From QZLE01 sp033852075 (GTDB lineage Bacteria; Pseudomonadota; Gammaproteobacteria; QZLD01), in NCBI GenBank assembly GCA_033852075.1, contig JAWSVC010000012.1, forward strand, positions 1 to 64,000: 64,000 bases of DNA, in the 5' to 3' direction. The stretch's first letter is position 1; each line of letters opens with the position of its first letter. The notes beneath the pieces are model-generated. The model had not been told where the DNA came from and did not search any database. It saw only the letters and a list, made by a program, of their open reading frames with translations. Below, piece after piece: positions 43,741-52,581 of this stretch. The position numbers were made by a program, and so were the translations under genes.

Positions 43741-44580
43741 ATGATTACAGATTCGCTTATAAAGGACATAAAAGACACAGTACAAATAGCTTTGAAAGAG
43801 GATGTTGGAACTGGTGATTTAACGGCAAGTCTTGTGCCTAAAAATATTGCAAAAGCTACAGTGATTTCTCGGGAAAATGCAGTTATTTCTGGTAGTGAAT
43901 GGTTTAATGAAGTTTTTCGTCAATTAGATAGTAATATTGAGATCGATTGGTGTGTTAAAGATGGCGATATGGTAAGCGCTAATACCAAATTGTGTGAATT
44001 AAGAGGTGATGCGCAGGTTTTGCTAACAGGCGAAAGAACAGCCCTGAATTTTTTACAATCATTATCTGGTGTTTCAACTATTACTGCTCATTATGTGGCA
44101 CTGCTTTCTGGTACCAAGACGAATATTCTCGATACCAGAAAAACTATCCCAGGATTGAGAACTGCTCAAAAATATGCAGTAAAGTGCGGAGGCGGGATGA
44201 ACCATCGTATGGGGTTGTATGATGCTATCTTGATCAAAGAAAATCATATAATGGCTGCAGGTTCAATTGGCAATGCTGTTGCAAATGCCAGGGAATTATA
44301 TCCGGAAGTTCCTATTGAGGTTGAGGTTGAAAGTCTTGATGAGCTTAAACAGGTGTTGGAAACAGCTGCAAACTCGGTTCTTTTAGATAATTTTTCTCTT
44401 CAGGATCTTCGTACTGCTGTTGAATGGTGTCGTGGAAAGCTTAAAACTGAGGCATCAGGAGGTATAGAAGAGGATACAATCAGGCAAATAGCTGAGTGTG
44501 GCGTTGATTATATTTCGGTTGGCGCTCTTACAAAAAATGTAAAAGCTCTGGATTTATCAATGCGATTTGAGATCGAATAA
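43741..44580 (+). CDS. nadC: Nicotinate-nucleotide pyrophosphorylase (carboxylating)
   Basis: This 279-residue quinolinate phosphoribosyltransferase makes nicotinate mononucleotide from quinolinate and PRPP in NAD synthesis. Family motifs include LKEDVGTGDLTASLVP, GERTALNFLQSLSGVST, ILDTRKTIPGLRTAQKYAV, GGGMNHRMGLYDAILIKENH and VEVESLDEL; the Arg, His and Lys phosphate and substrate ligands are all present. Length is normal. SD AGCCAGGA precedes ATG 43741. No nadA or nadB is nearby. Confidence 0.96.
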   Translation: MITDSLIKDIKDTVQIALKEDVGTGDLTASLVPKNIAKATVISRENAVISGSEWFNEVFRQLDSNIEIDWCVKDGDMVSANTKLCELRGDAQVLLTGERTALNFLQSLSGVSTITAHYVALLSGTKTNILDTRKTIPGLRTAQKYAVKCGGGMNHRMGLYDAILIKENHIMAAGSIGNAVANARELYPEVPIEVEVESLDELKQVLETAANSVLLDNFSLQDLRTAVEWCRGKLKTEASGGIEEDTIRQIAECGVDYISVGALTKNVKALDLSMRFEIE

Positions 44581-44770
44581 CCTCGTAATTTGGTGAGAAA
44601 GTTCACTCTTTGACTGATAACTGCTTTCTTAGATTTAAAATCTTAATTTACTAGACTAAAATTATTGCATTAGTATTTAATTTTCGGATGGTAACCTTTA
44701 GTGTTATAAAAAATATCCGATATTTATATATGTATTTAAAACATTAATATTAAGGTTAAATTAAAACTAT

Positions 44771-45769
44771 ATGGTAGTCGTCGGTTCTAGAAGAAGAAGA
44801 AAAAGGTCTGAAGAGGATGTTCAAGATACTGACTTGCAAAAACTCATTAATCTAAAAGATGAGTATGATGAAATAAAAGATGACTTTCTGAATGATGATT
44901 CAACTGAATATTCAGAGCAGATTCTTGATATTTCAGGCAGATTGCAGGATATGTGTGAGCAGAATGCAGATCTTTTGCTGGCTTATTTTCAGCTTAACCG
45001 TGAAGATGATTATGAGGTTATTCAGCCTTTATATACCGGTGTTATATGTGAGGTAATTAGTAGCAAAAAAATTGATGATAAAAATGAGCGTAAAATGGTT
45101 ATTGCAGCAGCTCTTACTCATGATATTGGGATGCATACTTTAAAGGATATCGTATCTAATAGAGCTGTACCATTAACTCCTGATCAATTAGCTGATCTTA
45201 AGCTTCATCCGTTACGTGCGACAAAATATCTTCGTAAAGCCGGTGTAAAGGATGAAATTTGGATAAAATCAGTTCAGCAACACCATGAAAGACTTGATGG
45301 TTCAGGTTATCCTCATGGTCTTAGAGATCAAGATATTACCCTAGGTGCTAAAATTATTGCTATTGCAGATATTTTTATTGCTATGACAAAACCTCATGCA
45401 AATAGAGAGGGAGCAATTGCTAAACAAGCTCTTACTGAGCTTTTCACCAGTCGTGGTGAAAAGGTTGATAATGAACTAACCCAGATGTTTATTCGTGATA
45501 TGGGGTTGTTTCCTCCAGGCTCAGTAGTTAAATTAATGAATGGGGATGTAGCCCTTGTAACTCATCGAGGTAAAACAGCAACGCAACCTATAGTACAAAG
45601 TATTATAGGTCCGCGTGGAGCACCTTTCGAAAAACCTATTCCTCGTAATACTAGCCATAATGCCTTTAGTGTTAAGGATCTTGAGTCTGATGAAGACTAT
45701 AGAAAGATAGCGTTTGATTTGGCAGTAACCCTTTGGAAGAATGAAAGAATACACTTTTCTAGTACTTGA
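44771..45769 (+). CDS. HD-GYP domain protein
   Basis: This 332-residue soluble protein has a highly basic N-terminus (SRRRRKRS), a helical segment, then HD-GYP at about 95-225 with H117-D118 (ALTHDIGMHTLKD), HPLRATKYL and QQHHERLDGSGYPHG. The C-terminal part (GSVVKLMNGDVALVTHRG) is the region that often follows HD-GYP in proteins of the MHD/beta-barrel type. Most metal ligands appear to be present, so c-di-GMP hydrolysis is plausible. It is followed by a small exported protein gene 113 bases on. Confidence 0.87.
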   Translation: MVVVGSRRRRKRSEEDVQDTDLQKLINLKDEYDEIKDDFLNDDSTEYSEQILDISGRLQDMCEQNADLLLAYFQLNREDDYEVIQPLYTGVICEVISSKKIDDKNERKMVIAAALTHDIGMHTLKDIVSNRAVPLTPDQLADLKLHPLRATKYLRKAGVKDEIWIKSVQQHHERLDGSGYPHGLRDQDITLGAKIIAIADIFIAMTKPHANREGAIAKQALTELFTSRGEKVDNELTQMFIRDMGLFPPGSVVKLMNGDVALVTHRGKTATQPIVQSIIGPRGAPFEKPIPRNTSHNAFSVKDLESDEDYRKIAFDLAVTLWKNERIHFSST

Positions 45770-45882
45770 TTCCAATTCCTGATTCTACTTGTTATTATCT
45801 ATTTCCAAGCTGCATAATACTAACCGTTTAATAGTTAGTAGATGTTGTTGGGGAAATTATGGAAATTTAGGGGTAATCTAAT

Positions 45883-46458
45883 ATGAAAAGAATTTTAGGG
45901 TTTATACTGGCAATTGCTATTTCTCAGTCTGTTTTTGCTGATGAGATATCTGATGCTATTAGTGCTGCGCTTGAAAGTTATAACGCAGGGAATAACAGTG
46001 AGGCAATAGCTAAACTTGATTTCGCTAGTCAAAAATTAAGAGAGGTTAAAAGTCAATCTCTTACACAACTGTTGCCTGATCCTCTTAAAGGGTGGAAGAT
46101 TGTTGATAATAGCAATGAGTCTTATGCTGCATCAGCGTATGGTGGTTTGGTAATGGCTGGTAAAGAATATTCAAAAGGCGATTCACAGGTTAACATTGTA
46201 GTTATTACTGATAGCCCAATTGTGCAATCTACAGCGATGATGTTTGCTAATCCTATGATGGTTAAGCTAAGTGGGGATAAGATAATTGATATTAATGGTG
46301 AAAAGGCAATTTTACACTTTATGGAAGGCGATGGAAAAATAAGTATCTTGTTAGAAGGCAAGATATTGATTTCAGTAGATGGAAGTCAAGTTAGTATTGA
46401 TGACTTGAAAAAATATGCTGCAGGCGTAAATTTTGAAGAGTTATTAAAGCTACAGTAG
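45883..46458 (+). CDS. Exported protein of unknown function
   Basis: This 191-residue protein has a clear signal peptide (MKRILGFILAIAISQSVFA) and a mature region predicted periplasmic. An N-terminal helical part (residues 20-60, with EISDAISAALESYNAGNNSE, a TPR-like hint) precedes a beta-rich domain starting at LLPDPLKGWKIVDN. I do not recognise a named family, though the LPDPLxGW motif recurs in proteins I have seen annotated as hypothetical. It follows an HD-GYP gene in the same direction and ends in a strong bidirectional terminator. SD AGGGG is present. Confidence 0.75.
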   Translation: MKRILGFILAIAISQSVFADEISDAISAALESYNAGNNSEAIAKLDFASQKLREVKSQSLTQLLPDPLKGWKIVDNSNESYAASAYGGLVMAGKEYSKGDSQVNIVVITDSPIVQSTAMMFANPMMVKLSGDKIIDINGEKAILHFMEGDGKISILLEGKILISVDGSQVSIDDLKKYAAGVNFEELLKLQ

Positions 46459-46482
46459 CTTTTAATAAATATTTATTCGACA

Positions 46483-46509
46483 AAAAAGGTGAGCATTGCT
46501 CACCTTTTT
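46483..46509. terminator. Bidirectional Rho-independent terminator
   Basis: AAAAAGGTGAGC (46483-46494), loop ATT, GCTCACCTTTTT (46498-46509): a perfect 12-bp stem with A and T runs at its feet, lying between convergent genes. Confidence 0.93.
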
Positions 46510-46531
46510 ATATATAGTATAAATTTAAGGG

Positions 46532-46903
46532 TTAAAACTGACCTGTATTTAAAAGAACTAGCGTGCAAGCTTCCTCATATGCTATTCCATTTTCTTTTAA
46601 TGCTTTCTCAAGTTCAATATTCTCAGTTCCTGGATTAAAAATAACGCGATCAGGGCTTAGCGCAACAATTTCTTCAATTATAGGCGTTGATGCTTGAGAT
46701 CCAACGTACATGGTTAATGTGTGTACATGTTCTTTGATTGAACTAAGATCAGGCAAAACTGGTGTTCCGTTAATTTCTTTGACTTTTGGACTAACAAGAA
46801 TAACATCATGTCCATGGTCCTGGAGTAGTAATTGAGCCTTATGGGAATATCTTTCAGGTTTATTGCTTGCCCCAAGAATAACTACAGTTTGCTTATTGTC
46901 CAT
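46532..46903 (-). CDS. CoA-binding domain protein
   Basis: This 123-residue protein has the CoA_binding_2 Rossmann fold (YccU-like). It starts VVILGASNKPERYSHKAQLL and has VSPKVKEINGTPV and RVIFNPGTEN. The role of stand-alone members is unknown. It lies directly downstream of a small acidic protein gene (11 bases between), and the two form a short minus-strand operon with SD AGG. Confidence 0.88.
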   Translation of the reverse strand: MDNKQTVVILGASNKPERYSHKAQLLLQDHGHDVILVSPKVKEINGTPVLPDLSSIKEHVHTLTMYVGSQASTPIIEEIVALSPDRVIFNPGTENIELEKALKENGIAYEEACTLVLLNTGQF

Positions 46904-46914
46904 ATTTATACCTA

Positions 46915-47181
46915 TTACTTTTTGCGTGAAGGATGTGTGGTAACAAAGTGCTTAAGAATCTTACGCAGTTCTTCTGCGTGTTCATTATCACCAGTATCTT
47001 CAGCAGCCTTAATATCGTCAAGGATTATTTTTTTGATTTTTGGAATGCCATCTTTACTGTTTACTAGATATTCACCCATTTCCATAGCTGCAATTTCCGG
47101 AATATGCTCGTGCTCCGCAATTGCTTCAATTTCTTCTTCAGTTAGATCACAAACGCCCAAACAATCTTCATAAGTTAACAT
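46915..47181 (-). CDS. Conserved small acidic protein of unknown function
   Basis: This 88-residue soluble, highly charged helical protein has start MLTYEDCLGVCDLTEEEIEA and a motif AEHEHIPEIAAMEMGEYLV. Similar small proteins occur in many gammaproteobacteria as hypothetical proteins; no Pfam domain comes to mind. The start has a strong SD (AAGGGGG). It is the first gene of a two-gene unit with the CoA-binding protein. Confidence 0.8.
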   Translation of the reverse strand: MLTYEDCLGVCDLTEEEIEAIAEHEHIPEIAAMEMGEYLVNSKDGIPKIKKIILDDIKAAEDTGDNEHAEELRKILKHFVTTHPSRKK

Positions 47182-47321
47182 AAGGAAACCCCCTTTATAA
47201 ATTTCTATCTTTAAAAATAGGTCATCAAATCGATGTAAGCAATATTTAGAGGACCTATTTGTGATGAATATTACTAATTTTATTGGTGAGAAATATTGAT
47301 TTTGATGTATTTGCTCATAAG

Positions 47322-48239
47322 TTATTGATTAATAATAATTAAGGCTTGATCTAATATGTTATCGCAACCATTCAACCAATATATTTTGTGTCCTTGTCTT
47401 TCCATTCGGTTAAAATAATTTTCTTGTTTTTTTGCAAATCTTTTAATTTCTGAATTAAGTTTTTGAAACATATCATTCCTAGATATATTTTTTTGTAAAA
47501 GTTGAGAAAGGAATCTGTATTCAAGCCCATAGTAATCCAGCTCGTCAAAGCTGACCCCGGAAGATAATAGATTTTTGGCTTCTTCTACCATGCCTGTTGA
47601 AATTCTTGATTTTAAACGCTTTGTAATTCTACTGTGTAATTCCTGACGACTAAATTTTATGCCGAAGATTAGTGGCTTTAATTCTGGAAAAATTTCTTTT
47701 TTATGAACTTTTTGTTGGGCTAATGCTACCTCAATTGCTCTAATAGTTCTTTGCCTATCTGTGGTGTCAGAGGTGTTATGCAAATCTGGTTTTAATTCAT
47801 TGAGTTTGTTAATTAATTCAGCGTCATTTAATTGATCAAGTTCATCCCTTAATTTTTTATCTTCCGGTGCATATACAAATTGATAGTTATCAAGTACTGC
47901 TTGGATATAAAGACCAGTACCTCCAGCTAGGATGGGGAGTTTGTTTTTTCTTCTAATGGCTTCGAAGCAATCGAAAAATAATTTTTGGTATTCAAATACA
48001 TTAAATTGATAGCCAGGATCATAGATATCGATAAGGTGATAGGGAATATCACCGTATTCATCTAGGTCTTTACCGGTCCCAATATCCATACCCTTATATA
48101 CTTGTCTTGAGTCTGCAGAAATTATTTCCCCGTTGAAATTATTTGCAATTTCAACAGCTAATTTGGTTTTGCCCGTAGCAGTTGCTCCAAGTACTACAAT
48201 CAAATTATATTTGTCTGATTTTTCCATGCTTGTGTTCAT
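47322..48239 (-). CDS. miaA: tRNA dimethylallyltransferase, non-gammaproteobacterial type
   Basis: This 305-residue enzyme adds the dimethylallyl group to A37 of tRNAs. It has Walker A VLGATATGKTKLAVEIA, ISADSRQVYKGMDIGTGKDL, IPYHLIDIYDP and ILAGGTGLYIQAVLDNYQF. The wording of these motifs (GTGKDL...IPYHLID instead of GTAKP...PHRLID) resembles MiaA of Bacteroidetes and some deltaproteobacteria, so lateral acquisition is likely. The usual gammaproteobacterial neighbours hfq and mutL are absent. The start at 48239 has no clear SD; Met at codon 5 (48227) is an alternative. Confidence 0.9.
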   Translation of the reverse strand: MNTSMEKSDKYNLIVVLGATATGKTKLAVEIANNFNGEIISADSRQVYKGMDIGTGKDLDEYGDIPYHLIDIYDPGYQFNVFEYQKLFFDCFEAIRRKNKLPILAGGTGLYIQAVLDNYQFVYAPEDKKLRDELDQLNDAELINKLNELKPDLHNTSDTTDRQRTIRAIEVALAQQKVHKKEIFPELKPLIFGIKFSRQELHSRITKRLKSRISTGMVEEAKNLLSSGVSFDELDYYGLEYRFLSQLLQKNISRNDMFQKLNSEIKRFAKKQENYFNRMERQGHKIYWLNGCDNILDQALIIINQ

Positions 48240-48423
48240 TTATTTTAAAAATAAAAGGTATTTAAAGCGAAATATATGTAAATTTCTGAAGAATAACGTA
48301 AAAAAACAGGACCTAGCTAACAATATGGCTTATTAAGTGCGGAAATTATCACTAACTAATCTATTCTTACCATAAAGAAGTAGAAGAATTTTAGCAATTT
48401 AGTGTTGTGGTTGGAATTATTTA

Positions 48424-50259
48424 ATGGATATCGATAGAGAGTTATTAAAACTTAATATCCTTGTGGTTGATGATCAACAAATTAATCACAATTATATCAA
48501 TGATATATTGTTTTCTCATGGTTTTGAGCAAGTGATCAATATTACTGATCCTCGTCAAGCTGTGGGAGTTTACTGCACACTTTCTCCTGCTTTAGTGATT
48601 ATTGATATTGATATGCCTTTTCAAAGTGGTATAGAGCTGTTTAAAGAAATATTTAATATATCAAATGGTTTCAAACCAATTGTATTAGGTATTGCTCAGC
48701 GTGATAATAATGATTTGGTTTATCAGGCTTTAAATATAGGTATGCTTGATATTATCTATAAGCCATTTGATGAGCTAGAGGTCTTATCAAGGGTTAATAC
48801 TTTACTAACCATTAGCCTTCTTTCAAGCAAATTAGATTTACAATCAAAAAATAAAGAATTGTACGCAAAGAAATCTCTTGAATATGTATCTCAGGATAGT
48901 CAGGAAAGAGCTGAATTTGAAAAAAAACTGTTGCATATGGCTATGCATGATCCCAGGACTAATTTCCCGAATAGAATGATGCTGCAACATAAAATAGGTG
49001 AGCTGGTTGAAGTAGAGAAAAAAGAAAAATTTTATGTGTTTGTTGTGTATCTAAATCATTTTGATGATATAAATCATTCACTTGGATACCATAATGGAGA
49101 TAAAATCTTAATGCAGGTTGCGGTTAGGTTAGGTGATCTGGCAAACCTTATTAATGGGGCTATCAGAATAGATAATACTGGTGGAAACGAGGATTTCTTA
49201 TCGGTAATGGAAGGTGTTAATTTTGCATTTTTAATTGATGGAAACATTACGGATATTGATGTAAATAAAATAGCTGATTCTGTATTGTCTGATTTGCAAA
49301 GGCCTTTTGATTATCATGGTATGTCTTTAGATATAGGCGCATTAATTGGTATATCAGAATATCCTGCTCACGGTAAAAATGCCAATATGTTAATGCAACA
49401 TGCTCATGTAGCTATGGAATTAGCCCATGGTAATGCTGATCATTATGCGATTTACTCATCCGGTGAAGATCCATATAGTGCTCGTAAGTTAATGCTTATG
49501 GTGGAATTGCGGGCAGCGATTGAACATAATAATTTGAAACTTTATTATCAACCACAAATGTCATTATTGACTGAAGAGGTAATAGGTGTTGAGGCGTTAA
49601 TTCGTTGGATTCATCCCAAATTAGGATTTATTCCTCCAGATGAATTTATTCCAATAGCTGAACAAACCGGTCTGATTAAACAACTTACGAGATGGGTTTT
49701 AAAAGAAGGCATAAAAAAATGTCATTATTTTTTTGCAAAAGACCAGCCTATTCGTATTAGTTTAAATATTTCTCCAAAAAATATTCAGGAGCCTGATTTT
49801 GGAAGATTTGTAGTTGATTCTTTAGCAGATTACAGTTTGCCGAATGATCTATTAATGCTTGAAGTAACAGAAAATATTAATCTTGAAGGTAACTTGATTG
49901 CGCAAAAGAATCTGGAGTATCTGAATTCTAAGATGATACGGTTTTCTATAGATGACTTTGGAACAGGGTATTCTTCTCTTGCATATCTAAAACAATTGCC
50001 TCTTGCTGAACTTAAGATTGATAAATCATTTGTAATGGATATGGAAAATAATCCTGACGACATCATGATAGTTCATACTACTATTGAGATGGGGCATAAC
50101 CTAGGTATGGAAATTGTTGCAGAGGGAGTTGAAGATGCAGGCTGCTGGTCTTTATTGCGTGATCTGGGGTGTGATATTGCTCAGGGATACTATTTTGCCA
50201 GGCCAATGCCGGAAGAAGATTTAGATAAATGGATAGACAATGGTGGAGTATTGGATTAG
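48424..50259 (+). CDS. Response regulator with degenerate GGDEF and EAL phosphodiesterase
   Basis: This 611-residue protein has a receiver (1-135) with D16-D17 (VVDDQQ) and D61 as acceptor. A GGDEF-fold region (about 170-335) lacks the GGDEF signature; the equivalent position reads IDNTGGNEDFLSV, so cyclase activity is unlikely. The EAL domain (about 355-605) has EALIRW (E390), EVTENI, DDFGTGYSSLAYLKQLPL, K in ELKIDKSFV and AEGVED, so it is probably an active c-di-GMP phosphodiesterase. GGDEF may act as a GTP-sensing or dimer module. The gene is monocistronic with a perfect hairpin terminator. Confidence 0.92.
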   Translation: MDIDRELLKLNILVVDDQQINHNYINDILFSHGFEQVINITDPRQAVGVYCTLSPALVIIDIDMPFQSGIELFKEIFNISNGFKPIVLGIAQRDNNDLVYQALNIGMLDIIYKPFDELEVLSRVNTLLTISLLSSKLDLQSKNKELYAKKSLEYVSQDSQERAEFEKKLLHMAMHDPRTNFPNRMMLQHKIGELVEVEKKEKFYVFVVYLNHFDDINHSLGYHNGDKILMQVAVRLGDLANLINGAIRIDNTGGNEDFLSVMEGVNFAFLIDGNITDIDVNKIADSVLSDLQRPFDYHGMSLDIGALIGISEYPAHGKNANMLMQHAHVAMELAHGNADHYAIYSSGEDPYSARKLMLMVELRAAIEHNNLKLYYQPQMSLLTEEVIGVEALIRWIHPKLGFIPPDEFIPIAEQTGLIKQLTRWVLKEGIKKCHYFFAKDQPIRISLNISPKNIQEPDFGRFVVDSLADYSLPNDLLMLEVTENINLEGNLIAQKNLEYLNSKMIRFSIDDFGTGYSSLAYLKQLPLAELKIDKSFVMDMENNPDDIMIVHTTIEMGHNLGMEIVAEGVEDAGCWSLLRDLGCDIAQGYYFARPMPEEDLDKWIDNGGVLD

Positions 50260-50280
50260 ATCTTTATCATTTTGTTAAAT

Positions 50281-50313
50281 AAAAAGTCCTGCTTAAAATA
50301 AGCAGGACTTTTT
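50281..50313. terminator. Bidirectional Rho-independent terminator
   Basis: AAAAAGTCCTGCTTA (50281-50295), loop AAA, then the exact complement (50299-50313): a 15-bp perfect stem between the EAL gene (plus) and the antiporter gene (minus). Confidence 0.93.
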
Positions 50314-50325
50314 AAAAATAAACTA

Positions 50326-51963
50326 CTATTCTGTAGCTTCTTTTACAGCTTGTTTAGCATCATCAGCTATCTCTTTAACTGCTTCTGCGGTATCTTCAGC
50401 GGCTTCAGCAACAATTTCTGTTGCTTCTTCAGCCATTTCAGTTGCTGTTTCTGTAGTTTCAACAGCAACTTCTTCAGCTTTTTCGGCTACATCAGTTGCA
50501 GCTTTTTCTGCTGTATCAACCATTTCAGCAACAGTTCCTTCAGCAGATTTTTCTTCAACAGTTGCTGTAGTGGTGTGTTCTGCTGAGGTAGCAGCTGCGT
50601 GTTCGGCTGGTGCATGAATAGCTGTAGGTTCAGTAGCATGGTGAGCAGAACCTCCAGGAATACTTGGAATTAACTGGAAGCATATCATTACCACAATTGT
50701 TGGGAATAATGCGCCAGCAAGTATACCTAGAGGACTAATACCATCTTCACCAAATGATTTTTTAAGAATACCGAAACCAGCAGGGTTAGGAGCGTTAGCA
50801 ATAACAGTTAAACCACCACCGGAAACCGCACCAGCAACCAATCCGTATTTTTGACCATCAGTAAGATCAACAAGCGATCCAAGATAAGTTAGGGCTGCAT
50901 TGTCAGTAATAGCAGTAAGACCAGTAGCACCAATATAAAGCGTAAGATCGCCAAGCTTTGTTAATACTTCTTGTAACCACCATTGCTGCATAGTACCAAG
51001 GGTAACCAAACCGGCAAGGAAGAAGCCAACAAGTAATGATTCTTTAAGTTTAACTTCGTCTTGATATTCTTTTGTAACAGCAACAAAACCAAGGAAGAAT
51101 AGGAATAGCCCCATGAAGAACGTCATATGGTGAGCAGTATAAACGACTAGAGCTAAGAAAATAAGGTGAATAACGGTTATCCACCAAGTAGGGGTCATGG
51201 TATTTTCATGAGACTGTTTGTCTTCTAGCTTGCCTTTAAGTTCATTTTTAAATGCAAAAGCTACAGCAACTGTACAAATAACAATAGCAATAGCAGCTTT
51301 AAAACCAAAATTGGTAACCATGTGCATGATACCCCAATGCCATTTACCAGCAACCATAAGAACAGGAGGCGCTGCAAAATGGGTAAGGGTTCCGCCAACG
51401 GAGATATTTACAAATAGCAGACCAATGGTTGCATACATGAACTTCTTAGACATATTGTTGCTGTAAAAATACTCAAGAAGGATTAGCGCAGTAACAGTCA
51501 TAGCAGCAGGTTCAGTAATAAATGAACCAAGTAAAGGGCCAAGTATTAGTGCTGATATATAAAATGCCATACGACCAGGGAATGGAAGTAGTTTAGCAAC
51601 AGTCTTAATCATCTTTTCTGCGAGCAAGATTACAGGCCTGGTACCAGCCATACACATAATAACGAACACGAACATTGGTTCGGTGTAATTTTGGTCATTA
51701 AGGTATTTAATAGCACCGCCAACTACATTGTGGTGGTCATCATAAATGACAAAACCATTGAAAATTGAATAACAAATAAGGAATAAAGCCGCCCACATTC
51801 CGAATACAGCTTCAACTTCACCTAAAAAATGGAAGAAGTTATTGCCAACTGAACCGTGAGGGTATTTGTGTGAAATTTCTTCAAACTTTTTCACCATAAA
51901 GGTGTGTATAACGGCACAGGCAAATAATACAGTACCGATAATTTGAATAGTTGTTGGATTCAT
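50326..51963 (-). CDS. Putative Na+/H+ antiporter (PF07399 type) with Ala/Glu-rich tail
   Basis: This 545-residue inner-membrane protein has about eleven to twelve helices, with MFVFVIMCMAGTRPVILLAE, FITEPAAMTVTALILLEYF, GATGLTAITDNAALTYLGSL and VIANAPNPAGFGILKK. These fit the putative Na+/H+ antiporter family PF07399, distantly related to NhaD. After the last helix (about residue 430) there is an unusual tail of about 110 residues rich in Ala, Glu and Thr (EKAATDVAEKAEEVAVETT and similar), likely a long amphipathic helix. SD TAGGG precedes ATG 51963. A terminator hairpin lies about 140 bases upstream on the same strand. Confidence 0.85.
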   Translation of the reverse strand: MNPTTIQIIGTVLFACAVIHTFMVKKFEEISHKYPHGSVGNNFFHFLGEVEAVFGMWAALFLICYSIFNGFVIYDDHHNVVGGAIKYLNDQNYTEPMFVFVIMCMAGTRPVILLAEKMIKTVAKLLPFPGRMAFYISALILGPLLGSFITEPAAMTVTALILLEYFYSNNMSKKFMYATIGLLFVNISVGGTLTHFAAPPVLMVAGKWHWGIMHMVTNFGFKAAIAIVICTVAVAFAFKNELKGKLEDKQSHENTMTPTWWITVIHLIFLALVVYTAHHMTFFMGLFLFFLGFVAVTKEYQDEVKLKESLLVGFFLAGLVTLGTMQQWWLQEVLTKLGDLTLYIGATGLTAITDNAALTYLGSLVDLTDGQKYGLVAGAVSGGGLTVIANAPNPAGFGILKKSFGEDGISPLGILAGALFPTIVVMICFQLIPSIPGGSAHHATEPTAIHAPAEHAAATSAEHTTTATVEEKSAEGTVAEMVDTAEKAATDVAEKAEEVAVETTETATEMAEEATEIVAEAAEDTAEAVKEIADDAKQAVKEATE

Positions 51964-52103
51964 ATTTCCCTACCTAAACAATTATTAAAAAAAGCATACG
52001 TACTAAGACGCTGGTAGCATATCATTTGTAACGTGATTTTTATATCAATATAGGGAAAAAGTTAAAAAATATAGTAATAAAATTACATGATTAGGATGTA
52101 GAT

Positions 52104-52131
52104 AAAAAAAACCGGCTATGGGGAAGCCGGT
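52104..52131 (-). terminator. Minus-strand terminator hairpin upstream of the antiporter gene
   Basis: Read on the minus strand, ACCGGCT / AGCCGGT with a 7-base loop is followed by eight T. No minus-strand gene precedes it, so it ends either a non-coding transcript or a conditional leader of the antiporter mRNA (ATG about 140 bases farther on). Confidence 0.75.
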
Positions 52132-52260
52132 ATAAAAGCTACGTATATCAGGAGGAAATACTTACAGTTTATAATATATGTCTAGTACATTATTGCTGTG
52201 AGCAAATCTGCAAGCTATATGTGGGTTAGTCCACACTTATTCAATAAAGTTCAAATTAGG
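52104..52260 (-). ncRNA. Possible small RNA or riboswitch-like leader (uncertain)
   Basis: The terminator implies a transcript entering from the right. The 5' limit is a guess, based on TTGCAG and TAATGT elements near 52190-52215 on the minus strand with only 15 bases of spacing. I cannot match it to a known RNA family. Confidence 0.25.
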
Positions 52261-52581
52261 GGATATTTTTCCAATATCTTTGTTACAACTCACTAAAAAA
52301 TGAGTCGCTTACAATGGCGTAGGCTCAACATCTTTTTAACAAATCGTGCCTTGATCTTGAAAAAATATCCATCGAATTACATTCTTGGTGTTATTTCTAA
52401 TATTTTGGTATCAATTTTTATAAAAGATAGTACCGACAATAAGTTAGCTTCAATGTTTTTTAATAAATGATTATTTTTAGTCATTTACTCAATGATAACT
52501 TCTTCAAACTTAAAAAATTAAGATATTTACTATACTGAAATTAATAAATGGAAATATTGTGTAAATATACATGGAGGTGTT

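Larger units (their letters stand above)
51964..52581. other. Divergent 618-base spacer between the antiporter and a membrane protein gene
   Basis: This AT-rich spacer contains a minus-strand terminator hairpin at 52104-52131, which is either the end of a small RNA or an attenuator in the antiporter leader. A small hairpin (ACTCA...TGAGT) lies near 52290. No protein-coding gene is visible. Confidence 0.6.
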
